Source of the DNA: Kryptolebias marmoratus
Lineage: Eukaryota; Chordata; Actinopteri; Cyprinodontiformes; Rivulidae
DNA length: 64,000 nt
NCBI RefSeq assembly: GCF_001649575.2
Contig: NC_051431.1
Span: 16,836,173 to 16,900,172 of the forward strand
Direction of reading: 5' to 3'
The translations under genes and the position numbers were made by a program. Of the stretch, positions 1-10,924 are shown piece by piece (position 1 is the stretch's first letter; every line of letters begins with the position of its first letter). The notes beneath the pieces were generated by a model that did no database searches, had not been told where the DNA came from, and saw nothing but the letters and a program-made list of their open reading frames with translations.

Positions 1-360
1 GCATCATATGGAATAGTTAAATTGTTGGTTGCCATGTTGGTAGCTCCCTTTAAGCAAATGACACTTAAATTTAATGTTCAGTTCACATATATCTGAGACC
101 AGCCAATAAGGTCTTAGGCTAATATACACACGAAGAGTCCAAATATGCACACTCTTCTCTTTAACTATATAACTTCACAGGTAAAATTCTTTTTGAAATG
201 TACTAAATCTATTATTTTCTTCCCCAGCCCAAAGGTTGACAAATATTGAACTGGAAGCGTCACAGACCAGCAACAAACTTTATTATGCTGTATTTTACTG
301 AGATAATCGTCAAGTAACCTGTCAAAAACACACATTGAGCAATCTAGTTAGCCTAACAGC

Positions 361-665
361 CATTAGCTTAGCATAGCAGTCATTAGCTTAGCATAGCAGT
401 CATTAGCTTAGCCTAGCGCAAATGAAAACAAAAAGAAATAATTAGCTTGGCTCTCTTATTAAATGGTTAGCAGTTAACATTTAAGGTTTATTTTTGTTTA
501 TCATTCAACTAGTTAAAAAGAGATAAAGATTTAACTTAGGCTGTGTGTAAATTGGCAAAGCTTAGCTTAGCGTAGCTTAGTTTAGTGCAAATGAAAACAA
601 AAAGGAGTTAAGCTTGCCTCTGTAATTATCAGACTTTTTGCAGTTTTTATTTTAGGTTAGATTCT
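361..665. repeat. GCTTAG-rich minisatellite and duplication
   Basis: A 20-bp unit (cattagcttagcatagcagt) is repeated three times from 361 to 420, the third copy diverged. A longer segment starting gcaaatgaaaacaaaaag at 418 recurs 169 bp later at 587 with substitutions. Between them are further TTAGC/TAGCTTAG runs (557-585). This is a local tandem duplication superimposed on a simple repeat. No coding potential is seen. Confidence 0.75.
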
Positions 666-1079
666 CTGTTGGGTTTTTGCAGACCTTTTGTAAGGTCCGC
701 TGTTTACTATGGCTTCTCGTTTGAGGGAAACACTTGTAAATAAATTAGAATTGATACATAACTATTTCAAGTTTTGAGCATTCGTTGAATCAGCTGCAAG
801 TGGATTAAATCACCAACAGCATGAAATATAAATGTGTTCCAGTTTTTGTCATATATGCTCGTCTAGTAGCCTATTTTATGTGCTTATCTATAGCTGCCTG
901 TGTTTTATTCCCGTTTTTTTTTTTAATTTCTCACACCCTCTGTTGTCATTGTTTGACTCAATCTTTCAGCCTGCCCATTCCTCACCAACACCAGACACTG
1001 AGAAATCGGGGAGCATTTCTTGTCCGACACGCAGCTTATCTAACAGATCATAATGGAAGGACTCGGGAGATTGTGGTAG

Positions 1080-1490
1080 TGGTGCCAAAGGAATCGATCT
1101 GGAGGGAGGAAGAAACAAAATTACAGATGGGGAAAAGAAAAAGAGAGTGATATATATATATATATATATATATAAAGGGGGTGAGAAAAAAAGTTTCTAA
1201 TGCATAAGGGTGAAATGGTGGTTTTAAAGAGGAAAAATTTGACAGTGTAAAGAGAGTAAGGAGATGATAGTAAAAAGATGAATAAGGTAGGAGATGAAAA
1301 AGGTCAACAGTGGAGAAACTAAAAGAGATGAAGCGAATCATCAAACGGGTTAAGGTTTTCGCAGTCATTTTATTTTTCAAAATCTGCTGAACCCTGTGAG
1401 TTGAAATGGATAGAGGAAGGAAAGGAGCAGAAAAAAAGGAGTGGTGAGAAAGATGGGAAAAACCGCTGGAGGAAGAGGAGGGGAGGGCCG
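1080..1490. repeat. Purine-rich (GA) low-complexity tract
   Basis: About 400 bp in which the + strand is strongly enriched in A and G (aggaggaa, aaaagagagtga, gagatgatagta and similar), interrupted by the TA run at 1150-1174. Similar strand-asymmetric tracts occur at about 9590-9800 and 58700-58850, and a pyrimidine-rich one at about 61000-61400. Confidence 0.6.
1150..1174. repeat. (TA)n microsatellite
   Basis: Uninterrupted AT dinucleotide run of about 25 bp. Confidence 0.95.
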
Positions 1491-2324
1491 GGGAGCCAAG
1501 TGTTAATAGTAGATTAGTCACTCGAAAGATGCTTTGGGCCACTGCGGCACTAGTCAGTCCCTCTGTGTGTGTGTGTTTGAATTTATGACCGAGCGAGGAA
1601 CAGGAAGCGCAGAAGCCAACAGATTGAGGAATTTGCCCCTTAATCATTGTACAGTTTAATTAAAGCTGCCTCACTTGATGAACAAAGATACACAGAGACA
1701 CATGGCTGCGGGGCGCGTGATGTCACCGCATTGTTTTGCAAAGGCAGCCGCAAACATTTCAGTGTCTCCTGGATGCCAGCTTCTCTCCCCACACAGTGAC
1801 AAAACCCATCTCCTGTAAGCATTTTGACGGGGAGTCTATCTCACTGTGTGTTCTCACCTTCTTCCCTCTGCTCATTTCTGCTCCCTCTGGCGCACCGACG
1901 ACACATTACAGCAGCGTGTTTTTCACGCAGCACTGAGGTATTGCTGCCCTGTTGTTGGCCTCACCCAACACAGCACGTCACCTAAAACACGCAGTGTTAC
2001 CCAACTACCTTCAAAAGCTACGAAATTCATTTTAAGTAGGCAAGAGCAAATCTAGAAACCATGGACATTTCTCAGGTTTCTATTTCTACATATTTGCATA
2101 AATAATGTGCCCATGTCAGACAGAGCCTTACCAATGAGCAAATGGACATATATTTTTAGAAATAAAGAGGTGTAGACTACTAACGGACTACACTAATGTA
2201 ATTACATTTATTTCTTCCTGTTTTTCTTATAGTGGATGCTCTTATGCGTTTTCATTTTCACTACTAAAATAAAACCCCTTATTTTCGTCTGTTAGTGAGC
2301 GATTTCCAAACTAACATCATTAAA

Positions 2325-2460
2325 TAGTGCTTTTCAACCCTGGTCCTTGGAGCATGCAGGCCAGCATGTTTTAAATGTTTCCTCTTTCTGCAGCCGTGAT
2401 TCAAACTGATGGATAAATAAGCGGGTTCTTCAGAACCTGCCGAGCTGCTGAGTTGGAACG
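2325..2460. repeat. Family B palindromic element, degenerate copy
   Basis: The text around ccctggtccttggagcatgc, the following catgttttaaatgtttcctc, then gattcaaactgatgg and a gggttcttcagaa stretch match in order the left half of the better copies at 4741-4923 and 50867-51286. The right arm is eroded, so limits are approximate. Confidence 0.5.
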
Positions 2461-2586
2461 GGGACTGAGCACAAAGGACACAAGCTTATGACGCTCCAAA
2501 CCTATTTGGCACTTCTCCGATGCATCTCTGCTCTTTCTGGTGGTTTACTGTAAGAAAAGATGTATAGAAACTGGAGCCCCAGCCTC

Positions 2587-3002
2587 CCTTGAAGGAATGC
2601 ATATCGCCCGCCACCTTTCATGCCAGAGATTTGAACCAAAACCATCTTATGATGAGCCGCTGTAGTCAGACTTTCTAAATATGTGCAATCTCATGTGACA
2701 TTGTGAGATCTTGCAAGATGAGTTAGCACTAAGAGTAAATGTTGGGGATGACTTTCAGCTACTACCACACCAAATTCTGCTCCAAATCTGTACATTTTAG
2801 GTAATAGCTTAGCTTATGTTGACCAAAGTCGATTAGCGGTGCCATCTTGAGTTGAGCTGACTCCAAAAGTTAATGAGTTGTAGCTGTACATCCAGTATTT
2901 ACTTTCTGAAAGTTTCATTTAAATCTGACCCATGGTTCATGAGATATTTTACTAACGGTATATGAACACCAATACACACATACACAGGCAAAAACATAAT
3001 CA
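2587..3002 (+). repeat. Family A dispersed repeat (one monomer)
   Basis: Begins ccttgaaggaatgcatatcg and continues through the landmarks shared by the family: catgccagag, a 'subject to tcagctactaccacacc' block at about 2756, a gccatcttgag (YY1-like) core at about 2842, gttgtagctgtacatcc, and catgagatatttta near the end, followed by a CA-rich tail. It is nearly full length with one monomer. It shows no reading frame, so it is non-autonomous. Class is unknown; the palindromic cap suggests a DNA transposon, but this is inference. Confidence 0.75.
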
Positions 3003-4740
3003 TTCTTTTGATTTCGAACAGTATAAAAAATGCAGATATAGGCATTTATGCTGAAACCGTGTTCACGATTTTTGTTTAGATAACTTTTAACAACAGAAAA
3101 TGCATCAGAAAATGGAGACTACACAGCTCTGATATGTTTATTCAAGCTTCACCAGTCAGTGGTTAACTAGTTTAATATTTTAGAGTCCAAAGCATGCTGG
3201 GACTGTAGCCATTTCAGCAATTTATCAGAAAGTATACACAGTTTTATCAAACATGAGAAGATTCAGGGAGCATTTAAAATCAGCACTGATTGCATTTAAA
3301 GTATTTCAGCCTGTCAATGAAATGTTCTTCGGTCCCCGTCCACCAGTTCAGCTGCCTGTTGTTCAGGACTGAGATTGATTTGCTCTCAACAAACATACTG
3401 ACAGTGTCAAAATAATAAATAAAAAAAACCCTTAGAGGGTTTCAGGGCACTTTATTACTTGGTTTTGTGAAGAAAAGCTGGTGAAAAAGTTGCCCTACTT
3501 TCCCTCATTTTGAAAAGCGTCTTTTAGTAATAACATTCATTTGGAAGATAATTTAATGAAGTTCTTCCTAATTTAAATTTCAATGCAGGGAGATTTTCTG
3601 ATATCAGATAGTCTCATCCAGCCGTTTCTCAACGGCTCATACAGCGCATTAAAAAAACTGAGCCAAAATCCCCTCTCTCTCTGTTTGTAAATTCCTGCTG
3701 TGCACGAAAAGCGAAGACAGAGCCTCCATGCTGAAAAGATAAGACCTTAAAAAAAAATGAAGCGAGGCCTTCAGGAATCATGTATGTGTGCACAGTCAGA
3801 ATTCCCCCTGTGAGCACAAAGCAGCACGGGCGCTGTTCAGGGAAAGGCAAAAAAAAAAACAGAAAGAGGATGCAGCCACGGGGCCTTCTCGTGCCTGTTG
3901 TCCAGGGTTTGTGCTTTCTGAGTTATATAAGCTGTTTGGAGGGGAAAAAAGGGATACACTCTTTACACAGACAGATGGCATAGAGGTAGGGTAAAGGGGG
4001 GGAGGATGCAAGCAAAACAAGTGTTTGGAAAAGCGGAAAATATCTAATTGTACCCAACGCACATCCACACGTGAAGGCTCAGTTCATTGGGACTCACCAA
4101 TGAATGCCAGTTTTTCTAACAGGCGCCGAACTTTTGAGCGGAGAAGCCTAATCCTCTTTTCTTCCCTCAGTTCTCTCTCATCTTCACACACATCCCAATC
4201 TCCTCCAAATTCATTACTTGTTTCGAGGTGCCGCCGAACATCCGGCACACTGCTGCATGTTGCAGTGTGACGCAAAGGGGTTGGAGTTAAGCTGTAGGGT
4301 GGAGGTGGAGNNNNNNNNNNNNGGGGGGGGAACAACAAATAGATATCAGCATTTTCCAGCAAATGTCACCATCTGTGTGCGCCTGTGATGCCCCGCTGAC
4401 GGTGTCGTCTGCTTCTGCATGTCACTTTATTCTCAAAGGATGATCCCGGCGTTCTGGCTCTGATATCGAGGGCACACGGGATTAAAAAAAAAAAAACGTA
4501 AAATGCTGAGTGAAGTCGTTGCTACAGTGGTGAGTTTTGTTTTAGTAATTACATGGAAACACAGCAACAGCTGGTGTTAAGGTTTGGCCCTGACAACAAA
4601 AACTGGTTTTGTGAGCACAGAAGGGGTTTGTTAGGATTAAAATTTTGTAGAGATCAGATTAAAGTCACCACGCAAAGATCTGCCCATCATTCTGCTTGAT
4701 AAATAGGAAAGCACATCTTTGTTACTTTCTTTTAAATGCA
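3003..4740. other. Gene-free stretch, includes a sequence gap
   Basis: No gene or recognised repeat beyond the N run at 4311-4322 and short homopolymers. Overlapping short open frames on both strands at 3629-4362 look like chance. Confidence 0.6.
4311..4322. other. Assembly gap or masked bases (12 N)
   Basis: Twelve consecutive N between ggaggtggag and a run of eight G. The position beside a G homopolymer suggests an unresolved G-rich low-complexity stretch; the true length is unknown. Confidence 0.95.
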
Positions 4741-4923
4741 CTATCCTGCACGTTTTATTTGTTTCTCTGCTCCAACACACCTGATTTTAATCAATGGGTG
4801 ATTAACAGGCTTCTGCAGAACATGAAGAGGTAATTTAACCACTGAATCAGGTGTGTTGGAGCAGAGAAACAAGTAAAACATGCAGGACAGCAGCCCTCGA
4901 GGACTAGGAATGGAGACCCCTGG
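4741..4923. repeat. Family B palindromic non-autonomous element
   Basis: The left arm (ctatcctgcacgttttattt onward, through the tttctctgctccaacacacc block) is the reverse complement of the right arm (ggtgtgttggagcagagaaa, then aacatgcaggacag), with arms of about 46 bp. The centre carries aatgggtgattaacaggctt and ctgcagaacatgaagagg. It ends cctcgaggactaggaatgga gacccctg. The fold-back structure and repetition at two other loci fit a MITE-like element. No coding capacity. Confidence 0.8.
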
Positions 4924-6277
4924 TCTACACTCTCAAGAAGCAGCAGGTCATGTTCTGTAGAAGCTGAATGATGGGGATCACTGTTAATGTATTTATAGAG
5001 TTGGTAAGTTTTATTCAGGCCATACTCCTCTGGCCCAGAGTTTTTTATCTTCAGACTCTGCCAACTGGATGATCTGAAACATCATAACCTGCGTTTTAAG
5101 AACAGCCAAGAACCTAAAACTGGCTCAGACTTTAGCAGAAAATAAGGTGCCAGTAGTTTTTTTTTTAAACATGTATAACTATATATATTTTTTTTTACAA
5201 ATTTCTTTGTAATAGCTTACACTTTTAACTGTGTTATTTAAAAATAGTTTTTAAACAGTTAGTTTAGTGAAAAAGGGACCCAAATGAAGGTGTACTCCTC
5301 TTTTTTTGTGTTTGTAAAATAATAAAGAGGCACTGCCTTGAGAGTGAAGATGGGGAAACCAAAAATAAGAGCAGTATGCCTGAAACTAAACAGAAAAAAA
5401 AAGAAAGAAACAGACCAGGATCTGACAAAAGATGACTAAAACCTCTGAGTCTAAAAATATGAAGCGGGCTCCTAACTCAAAGGGCAGGTGTGCTAATTTG
5501 CCATTGAGACCAGGTGTGTGTGCAGACGTGGAGATGAAACAGAAGCAATAAAACAGGAAACAACAAAATGCATAATCACATTAAGGCGAACAGAACTTTT
5601 CGGTTGTAATTTGCCCTCCTTGTTTTCCATATGGTCAGGAATTAACCTTCTTTTCTTTTTTTCCAAACTAACACGCGTTAAAAGAAAAGAATAAAAGTTT
5701 TTTTGTTTTGTTTTGCTTCCAGAGTCTGTACGGAGCTGAGGAAAAAGTTGTTTAAATATGTTGTTTCCTTTTGTTGTATTCACAAGAGACTAACCTTAAT
5801 ATTTGCACCGCATCTCAGTTTAATTGCTCCAATCAATCTTTATTGCCCTTCGTGATTGGAAACGTTCTAAGCGTTTAACCTTTATGTTATGTACATCTGT
5901 GCACCTCATTATGTGCTTAATTCACGTGGCTGTGCAGAGTGCAAAAAGAAGTGCTCACACAGCGGGAACTGTAACTCTAAATGCTGCTGACTGAACCGTC
6001 CGTCTTGAAATGGGAATCTTCTGTTTTGCAGGTTAAATAAAGGTGAATTCAAAACAATGTGAACATTTTTAAAACTATCTGGTTACTTTCGGTCCCTTTC
6101 TCTCCAGTTAATGGAGTGGGGGAACCAATCAGTGTGCTCTGATCATCGTAATTGGATGAAGCGAACACTTTGGTGCACAAACCAAATGGCATTTAGCTTT
6201 GCAGCATTTGCACGGACAGCATATTGCTACGCACACACAGAGGCTGCCAAACCTCTACAGGTCTCACACAACCCGTT
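4924..6277. other. Gene-free stretch
   Basis: AT-rich DNA with T and A homopolymers (for example 5158-5166). No gene, RNA or structured repeat recognised. Confidence 0.6.
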
Positions 6278-6525
6278 AGTGCTCAGAGCATGTGATGGGG
6301 ATAACTCTCAGCTACTACTGCACCAAATCTTAGGTCAACAGTTGTGAAATTGACTGAGCCAGGGTCATATTCACGTTTGCCAAAATGGACTAGCTGTGGC
6401 GGCCGTCTTGAATGTGGGTTGACCTGTTGTAGATGAACATCTAGTAGTTACTTTGTGAAAGATTCAATAAAACCTGTCCAGTAGTTCATGAAATGTTTTG
6501 CTAACAGTTAGAGAAACAACTACAA
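6278..6525 (+). repeat. Family A dispersed repeat, truncated
   Basis: Starts inside the monomer at gctcagagcatgtgatgggg, continues with tctcagctactactgcacc, a ggcggccgtcttgaatg YY1-like core at about 6398, gttgtagatgaacatc, and gttcatgaaatgttttgcta. The palindromic cap is missing, so this is a 5'-truncated copy in + orientation. Confidence 0.7.
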
Positions 6526-6699
6526 TACTGCCTACCTTTCATGATGACGGAGGATTAAAAAAAGCAAGAGACCATTTAAAAACAGAGAAAGGGATGTAGA
6601 CAAGTAAGTTTGTGGATTTCTTCAAACAGATTTACGTAAAACTGTCTTTACGAGTGAACCCTGTATGGACACGAGCTGCTAAAGTAGGGACGTATTAAA

Positions 6700-7130
6700 A
6701 AAAGATTAATTTTATTTATTTAAATTAGGACAATGCATATTAATCAACATGTCAGCAGTAAGCATCAATGTAAATATGCTTGAGTTAGCACAACAGCTAA
6801 TATTAATCTGTTGTCCTAAGGCAGGCACAAAACAAAGAGCAGAGGATAATACAAACATCGTCCCATATAACACATAACACAACATGAAATTACAATGAAA
6901 ATATGACGCCATAACAAAATACACAAAGTGATCTACATATGAGGCACCTCTGGTTAGTTTTCAGAGTTTTCAAAGCTGGAGTAGGTGCCACAGTTCCTGA
7001 TCTAAGCTGGCAGTGTGTTGGACACCTCTGATGGTCAAATTTAGTCCTGCGTCATATTACATTACAATCTCCTCTGGTCAGTGCTTTTGTGTTTACTGTA
7101 TAACTTGGTTGTTTTTTTTTTGCTTATAAA
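6700..7130. repeat. Family C dispersed repeat (possible LINE tail)
   Basis: The block aatgcatattaatcaacatg, followed by gagttagcacaacagctaat and tctgttgtcctaaggcaggc, matches in order the segment at 50395-50470 (catcaacatc, gagttagctcaatagctaat, tctgttgtcctctggcggc). Two copies in one window mark an interspersed family. It may be a LINE 3' region, but no reverse transcriptase is seen, so class is open. Confidence 0.5.
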
Positions 7131-7603
7131 GTACATTAAAGGAGCAGGAGCGGGTCCATTTAGTGCATCTGTCATTGTTCCCTTTTAATTTCTGCTGCTA
7201 AGACAGCCAGCAGCCAGCTGGACCCACATTACAACAAAAACTCTCTTTTTTTCTGACTCACATGTACATAAAAAGAAGCACAGCAGAGTCGGTGACAGCC
7301 TGAGGGCCATCGGGAGGATAAAACAGGCCAGGAGGACCAGAACTCCCAAACTGATGGCCCAGTCAGATACAAGCCCACACTTAAACACCTTGGACAAAAT
7401 GATCTACGCGCTGGAAGCTGCCAATTTATTCCCCATTTGAAGAATAAAGCCATGATTTAAGTCCCCCTTTTTGTCCGTCTTTCAGATCAACTCAATGAAG
7501 GCTGCTGAGCGGTGAGTCCACTAAACCTGGCCGCTCCATTTTGCCCCATATAGAGACGAAATCAAATCATCTCCTGGCCTTCGTGCTGGTAGCTGTTAGT
7601 TTT

Positions 7604-7649
<46 letters not shown>

Positions 7650-8304
7650 CTCCTGCACAGTTCAAAAGATTCTGCTGATGATATTAAAAGTCCGGAGCAG
7701 CATGTGTGGTGGCAGAGCCTCAGTCTGTGGGGGCTAAAAGGATTCTGATGCTGTTCGGGGGACAAAAAAAAAAAAGGATGAGCAGCTGTGAAAGATTCAC
7801 ACCCACAAATAGAGAGTGTGACAGCAAACGTGTTCAGTGCATGACTAAGTGCGGTGCGCTGACATGAAGTTTAAACACGGACGCTTTTGTTGAATTTTGG
7901 ATTGTGTGCCTCCACACATCCACGTGCAGTCGGACTCCATTTCAAACAAAGAACTGGGCGACTTTGAAACACTTTACAGGTCTCTGTCTCCGACGCAGGC
8001 AGACAGCAGCATTTTACATTTTTTGGGACTCTTTTAATCCAGACAGACTAATGGACTCCAAACAGGTTGGAAGTATCAGAGTCCCACCAGCTGTAATCTC
8101 AGTGCACTATGACTTTAATCCTCTCAACCAAAGATATTCTGTGACAACAACTTAAATCCAGCAGAAAAAAAAGGCTCTGTGTGGGTTTTAGAATGTGGTG
8201 CAGTGACACTTGTCTGAAGTAACGCTGTGGCATTTAAAACATGCAACTCGGGTCTGAAAAAAGCTGCAGATTTAGGTTTAACAAACTCTCTGATGTGACA
8301 CTTC
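7131..8304. other. Gene-free stretch with CA microsatellite
   Basis: No gene recognised. The stop-free frames here run through the CA repeat or simple sequence. Confidence 0.6.
7605..7647. repeat. (CA)n microsatellite
   Basis: Uninterrupted CA run of about 43 bp followed by CCCC. Likely polymorphic in length. Confidence 0.97.
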
Positions 8305-8480
8305 TTAAAGGACTAGTTCAAATCTTTTGGAGTGTGGTACTGTGGAAGGGTTGCGGACAATTAATATCTTACCTTTTTTAAATACTTTTTTAAACAAACC
8401 TTTTGGCTTTCAAACGACTCCCCACTTGGTGCTACTTTTTGCTTATTCAGACTGTTTTTAGATCCACCATTCTATGGATG

Positions 8481-8523
<43 letters not shown>

Positions 8524-9110
8524 TTACCTTAACAATCTGGGAAATTATTTAGTTGCAGTAAAAAAACAAAAATACCACAGTTTCAAAGGATTATAATCAA
8601 GACTAAATGATTAATAACTGCACAAAAAAGATCAAAATTGGACAAAATATGAATCAAACTGTGTAAATAATAACTTAAAGTTGTGCATAATTCTGACTGA
8701 AGACAGTGCAAACAAAAACGGTGTAAATATAAATGTACAAAAACAAAGAAATCATTTAACTCAATTTTTTTTAAACCTCTACACAAGCATCAGTTTTGTA
8801 TTACTTGGTATCTTACATGGATTTCTGTAGCTGATTGCAAGTGCCGATATCAACCGTCAGAATAACAACGTCATACAAAACTGGCAGAAGCGTAAAGTCT
8901 TATAAAATAGCGTTTGCATTTTGAAACGCCAGCAGTCCACTTTAGTTGTGGTCCCAGTTGCAGTGGCTGTTAGCTCATCATCAGGTCAGAATTAAACTCT
9001 GTTTCTGCAAACTGAAGCTGTTCAAAGCGCCATCTACAACAGCTAAGTTACTAACTGCTTGCAACGTTTCCGCTGTACCCCACTTCAAAACTTCTGAGCT
9101 ATGCCTTTAA
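8305..9110. mobile_element. Non-autonomous TIR element flanked by TTAA
   Basis: The left end ttaaaggactagttcaaatc and the reverse complement of the right end (ttaaaggcatagctcagaag) align over about 36 bp up to ggtac, with roughly eight mismatches. Both ends sit at TTAA, the target-site duplication used by piggyBac elements, although the terminal bases are not the usual CCC of that superfamily. The interior has no transposase frame. The middle contains aataacaacgtcatacaaaa and related text I recognise as recurrent in fish genomes. It contains a second inserted repeat at about 8398-8523. Confidence 0.65.
8398..8523 (+). repeat. GATA-tailed repeat nested in TIR element
   Basis: The segment ccttttggctttcaaacgac, then tactttttgcttattcagac and tgtttttagatccacc, recurs almost unchanged at 17599-17671. 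In both places it is followed at once by a (GATA)n run, here 8477-8523. The shared unit plus tail shows that the microsatellite travelled with, or grew from, the repeat. Confidence 0.8.
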
Positions 9111-10804
9111 GCCTTCTTGTGCATCCTGATAATTTTTGCACCAAAGCAGACTTCTTGTGAAATTCTTCAAATGTGAATGCAGACATTGAAATGGGTTCAC
9201 TGAAAGCATCTGCATGAAAAAAAATATAATAAGAATTTTTCAAGAAAAGCTGAAAATCACAGTGAAATCTGCAAGACCACAGGATGGACATCCGGTAAAC
9301 ATGTGGCATTAATGTGCAACAGCTGCCGGCGATGAAACGTTTCCAAAAAACTGAACTGTTTTAAGCTGTGCATGTTCTGATGCTGCAGTTGGGATTGAGC
9401 CTGCTGGGTCAGGGTACCCATATGCAGAAGATGAGCACAGCGATAAAAAAGTTTAATTAGTTTTGGAATCCCTCAGCCCTGGGCCGGGGATAACACTGGG
9501 CTGTAGGCTGCTGCAATAAAAACCCACAGAAGATCAAGCGAGGATGGCAGCAGCCACGGGGATTCTGCTTCATTCACTGTTTGGATTGCCAAGAGGAGAG
9601 GTTTCGGTGTAGAGCAAATGGCCTGATGGGAAAGAGGAGGTGTGAATAACGGAGGGGTAAGAAGTTCAGGAATGTGAGGGAAATTCGGAGGGGGATACAT
9701 GCAGGTATCAAAGCAAACACAGCGGAGATGGAGGGAGGATAGAGTGAGGGGAGAGCAGATGGAGGAAAGGTGAATTAAGATAAGGAGGGATGGATTGCAG
9801 GTGTGGGAAATGTCTGAAAAGCTCGTTCTGTTTGCTTGCTGTGGATTAATTTCCTCCCAACTCATGTCTGGCCTGACTGGAGTCTGGATTATTGACTTTT
9901 TCACAAACAGGCCGCGGTTTGTACGACTGAATGCTCCTGTGCCTGAGGTGGTCAGCGCACAGAGGGGAATAGCAGGAACTGCAGAGGACTGTATTTCTGT
10001 CCTACACCTGCTGTTAAACGAGAGTTCTTCTCTCCACAGTGTTCTGCTGCGCTGTGCATGCTCAGGGAGGGGGGGGACGGGACTGAATCAGAGTAGAGAT
10101 TTGATGCAATATGTTGGCTTCTTTTCCCTCTTTTTGCAGCTCAATTTTAGCTACTCAAATAAATAAAAGAAGTACTAAATAAACTGATAAAGAAGTTAGC
10201 TCTGCTCTGGGGGTCTCCTCTGGAGACACTGGAGCATCTGGCTGTGAATAAAAAAAAAGGGCTCACTTCTGCTGGTTTAAATCTTGAAACAAGCCTCTTT
10301 TTTTCAACATTTCGACTTTTTCTGTCAAATAAATTGACACTTTTATCTCAAAGTTTAGAAATAGAAAACGAACCATCTCCTCATTTTTCTTTTCTTCCTT
10401 TCATAAAGATGTGTAAATGTTTGTGAAACGGGATCTCATTTGCTCCCGAAGCCGGAGTGTTTCATCTACAGCTTCCTGTTTGACGTCTGTCTGACTCTGA
10501 GCTGCAGTCTGCACGTCATGTTCGATTCAGAACGCTGCATCTGCTCGTTGGCCTCATTGTAAAGAGAGTGATTGTGTCCTCGGGGAACACCGTTGTAATT
10601 AAAAACGCATCTGTCTATTGTTTGGACAAAGTTGTTTGTGCACTTGTTAAAAAAAAAAAAAGTCCCTAAATCCCATGAACACGCGATCACTTGTAAAATT
10701 CAACTCTTTTTGTTTAAGATGTCACCCAGCAGTTGGTGTATTTTGACATCATATATGTGCAAGATAAGGTATTTGCACAGTTACTGTGTCCTTAAAACCT
10801 AATG
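9111..10804. other. Gene-free stretch
   Basis: Contains a purine-rich tract at about 9590-9800, which produces a stop-poor frame on the minus strand (9473-9904). Otherwise there is no recognised gene, RNA or repeat. Confidence 0.6.
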
Positions 10805-10924
10805 GCTGGAGATGGGCATCAGCTCCCCGCAAGCCGGAAAGGAGAAGCAGGTAAAAGAAAATGGATGGATGGATGAATGGATGGATGGATGAATGGATGA
10901 ATGGATAGATGGATGGATGGATGG
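10805..10924 (+). repeat. SINE 3' end with (TGGA)n tail
   Basis: The segment gctggagatgggcatcagct, then ccccgcaagccgg and gagaagcaggtaaaagaaaa, is the 3' part of a common fish SINE-like repeat whose fuller copy lies on the minus strand at 32901-33222. It leads into ATGGATGGATGG/GAATGG repeats from 10861 to 10924. The 5' part is missing, as expected of truncated retroposition. Confidence 0.7.

Larger units (their letters stand above)
1..2324. other. Gene-free upstream intergenic stretch
   Basis: No exon or gene is recognisable. It holds a GCTTAG-rich tandem duplication (361-665), a short TA microsatellite (1150-1174), a purine-rich tract (about 1080-1490) and an unremarkable high-complexity block around 1620-1830. 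The long open frame on the minus strand across 1048-1647 is explained by the purine-rich composition, which lacks stop codons on the complement, and resembles no protein I know. Confidence 0.7.

Noticed and set aside
1048..1647. 199-codon minus-strand open frame
   Set aside because: It spans a purine-rich tract and a TA microsatellite (IYIYIY), is full of Ser/Leu/Phe from low-complexity DNA, and resembles no protein.
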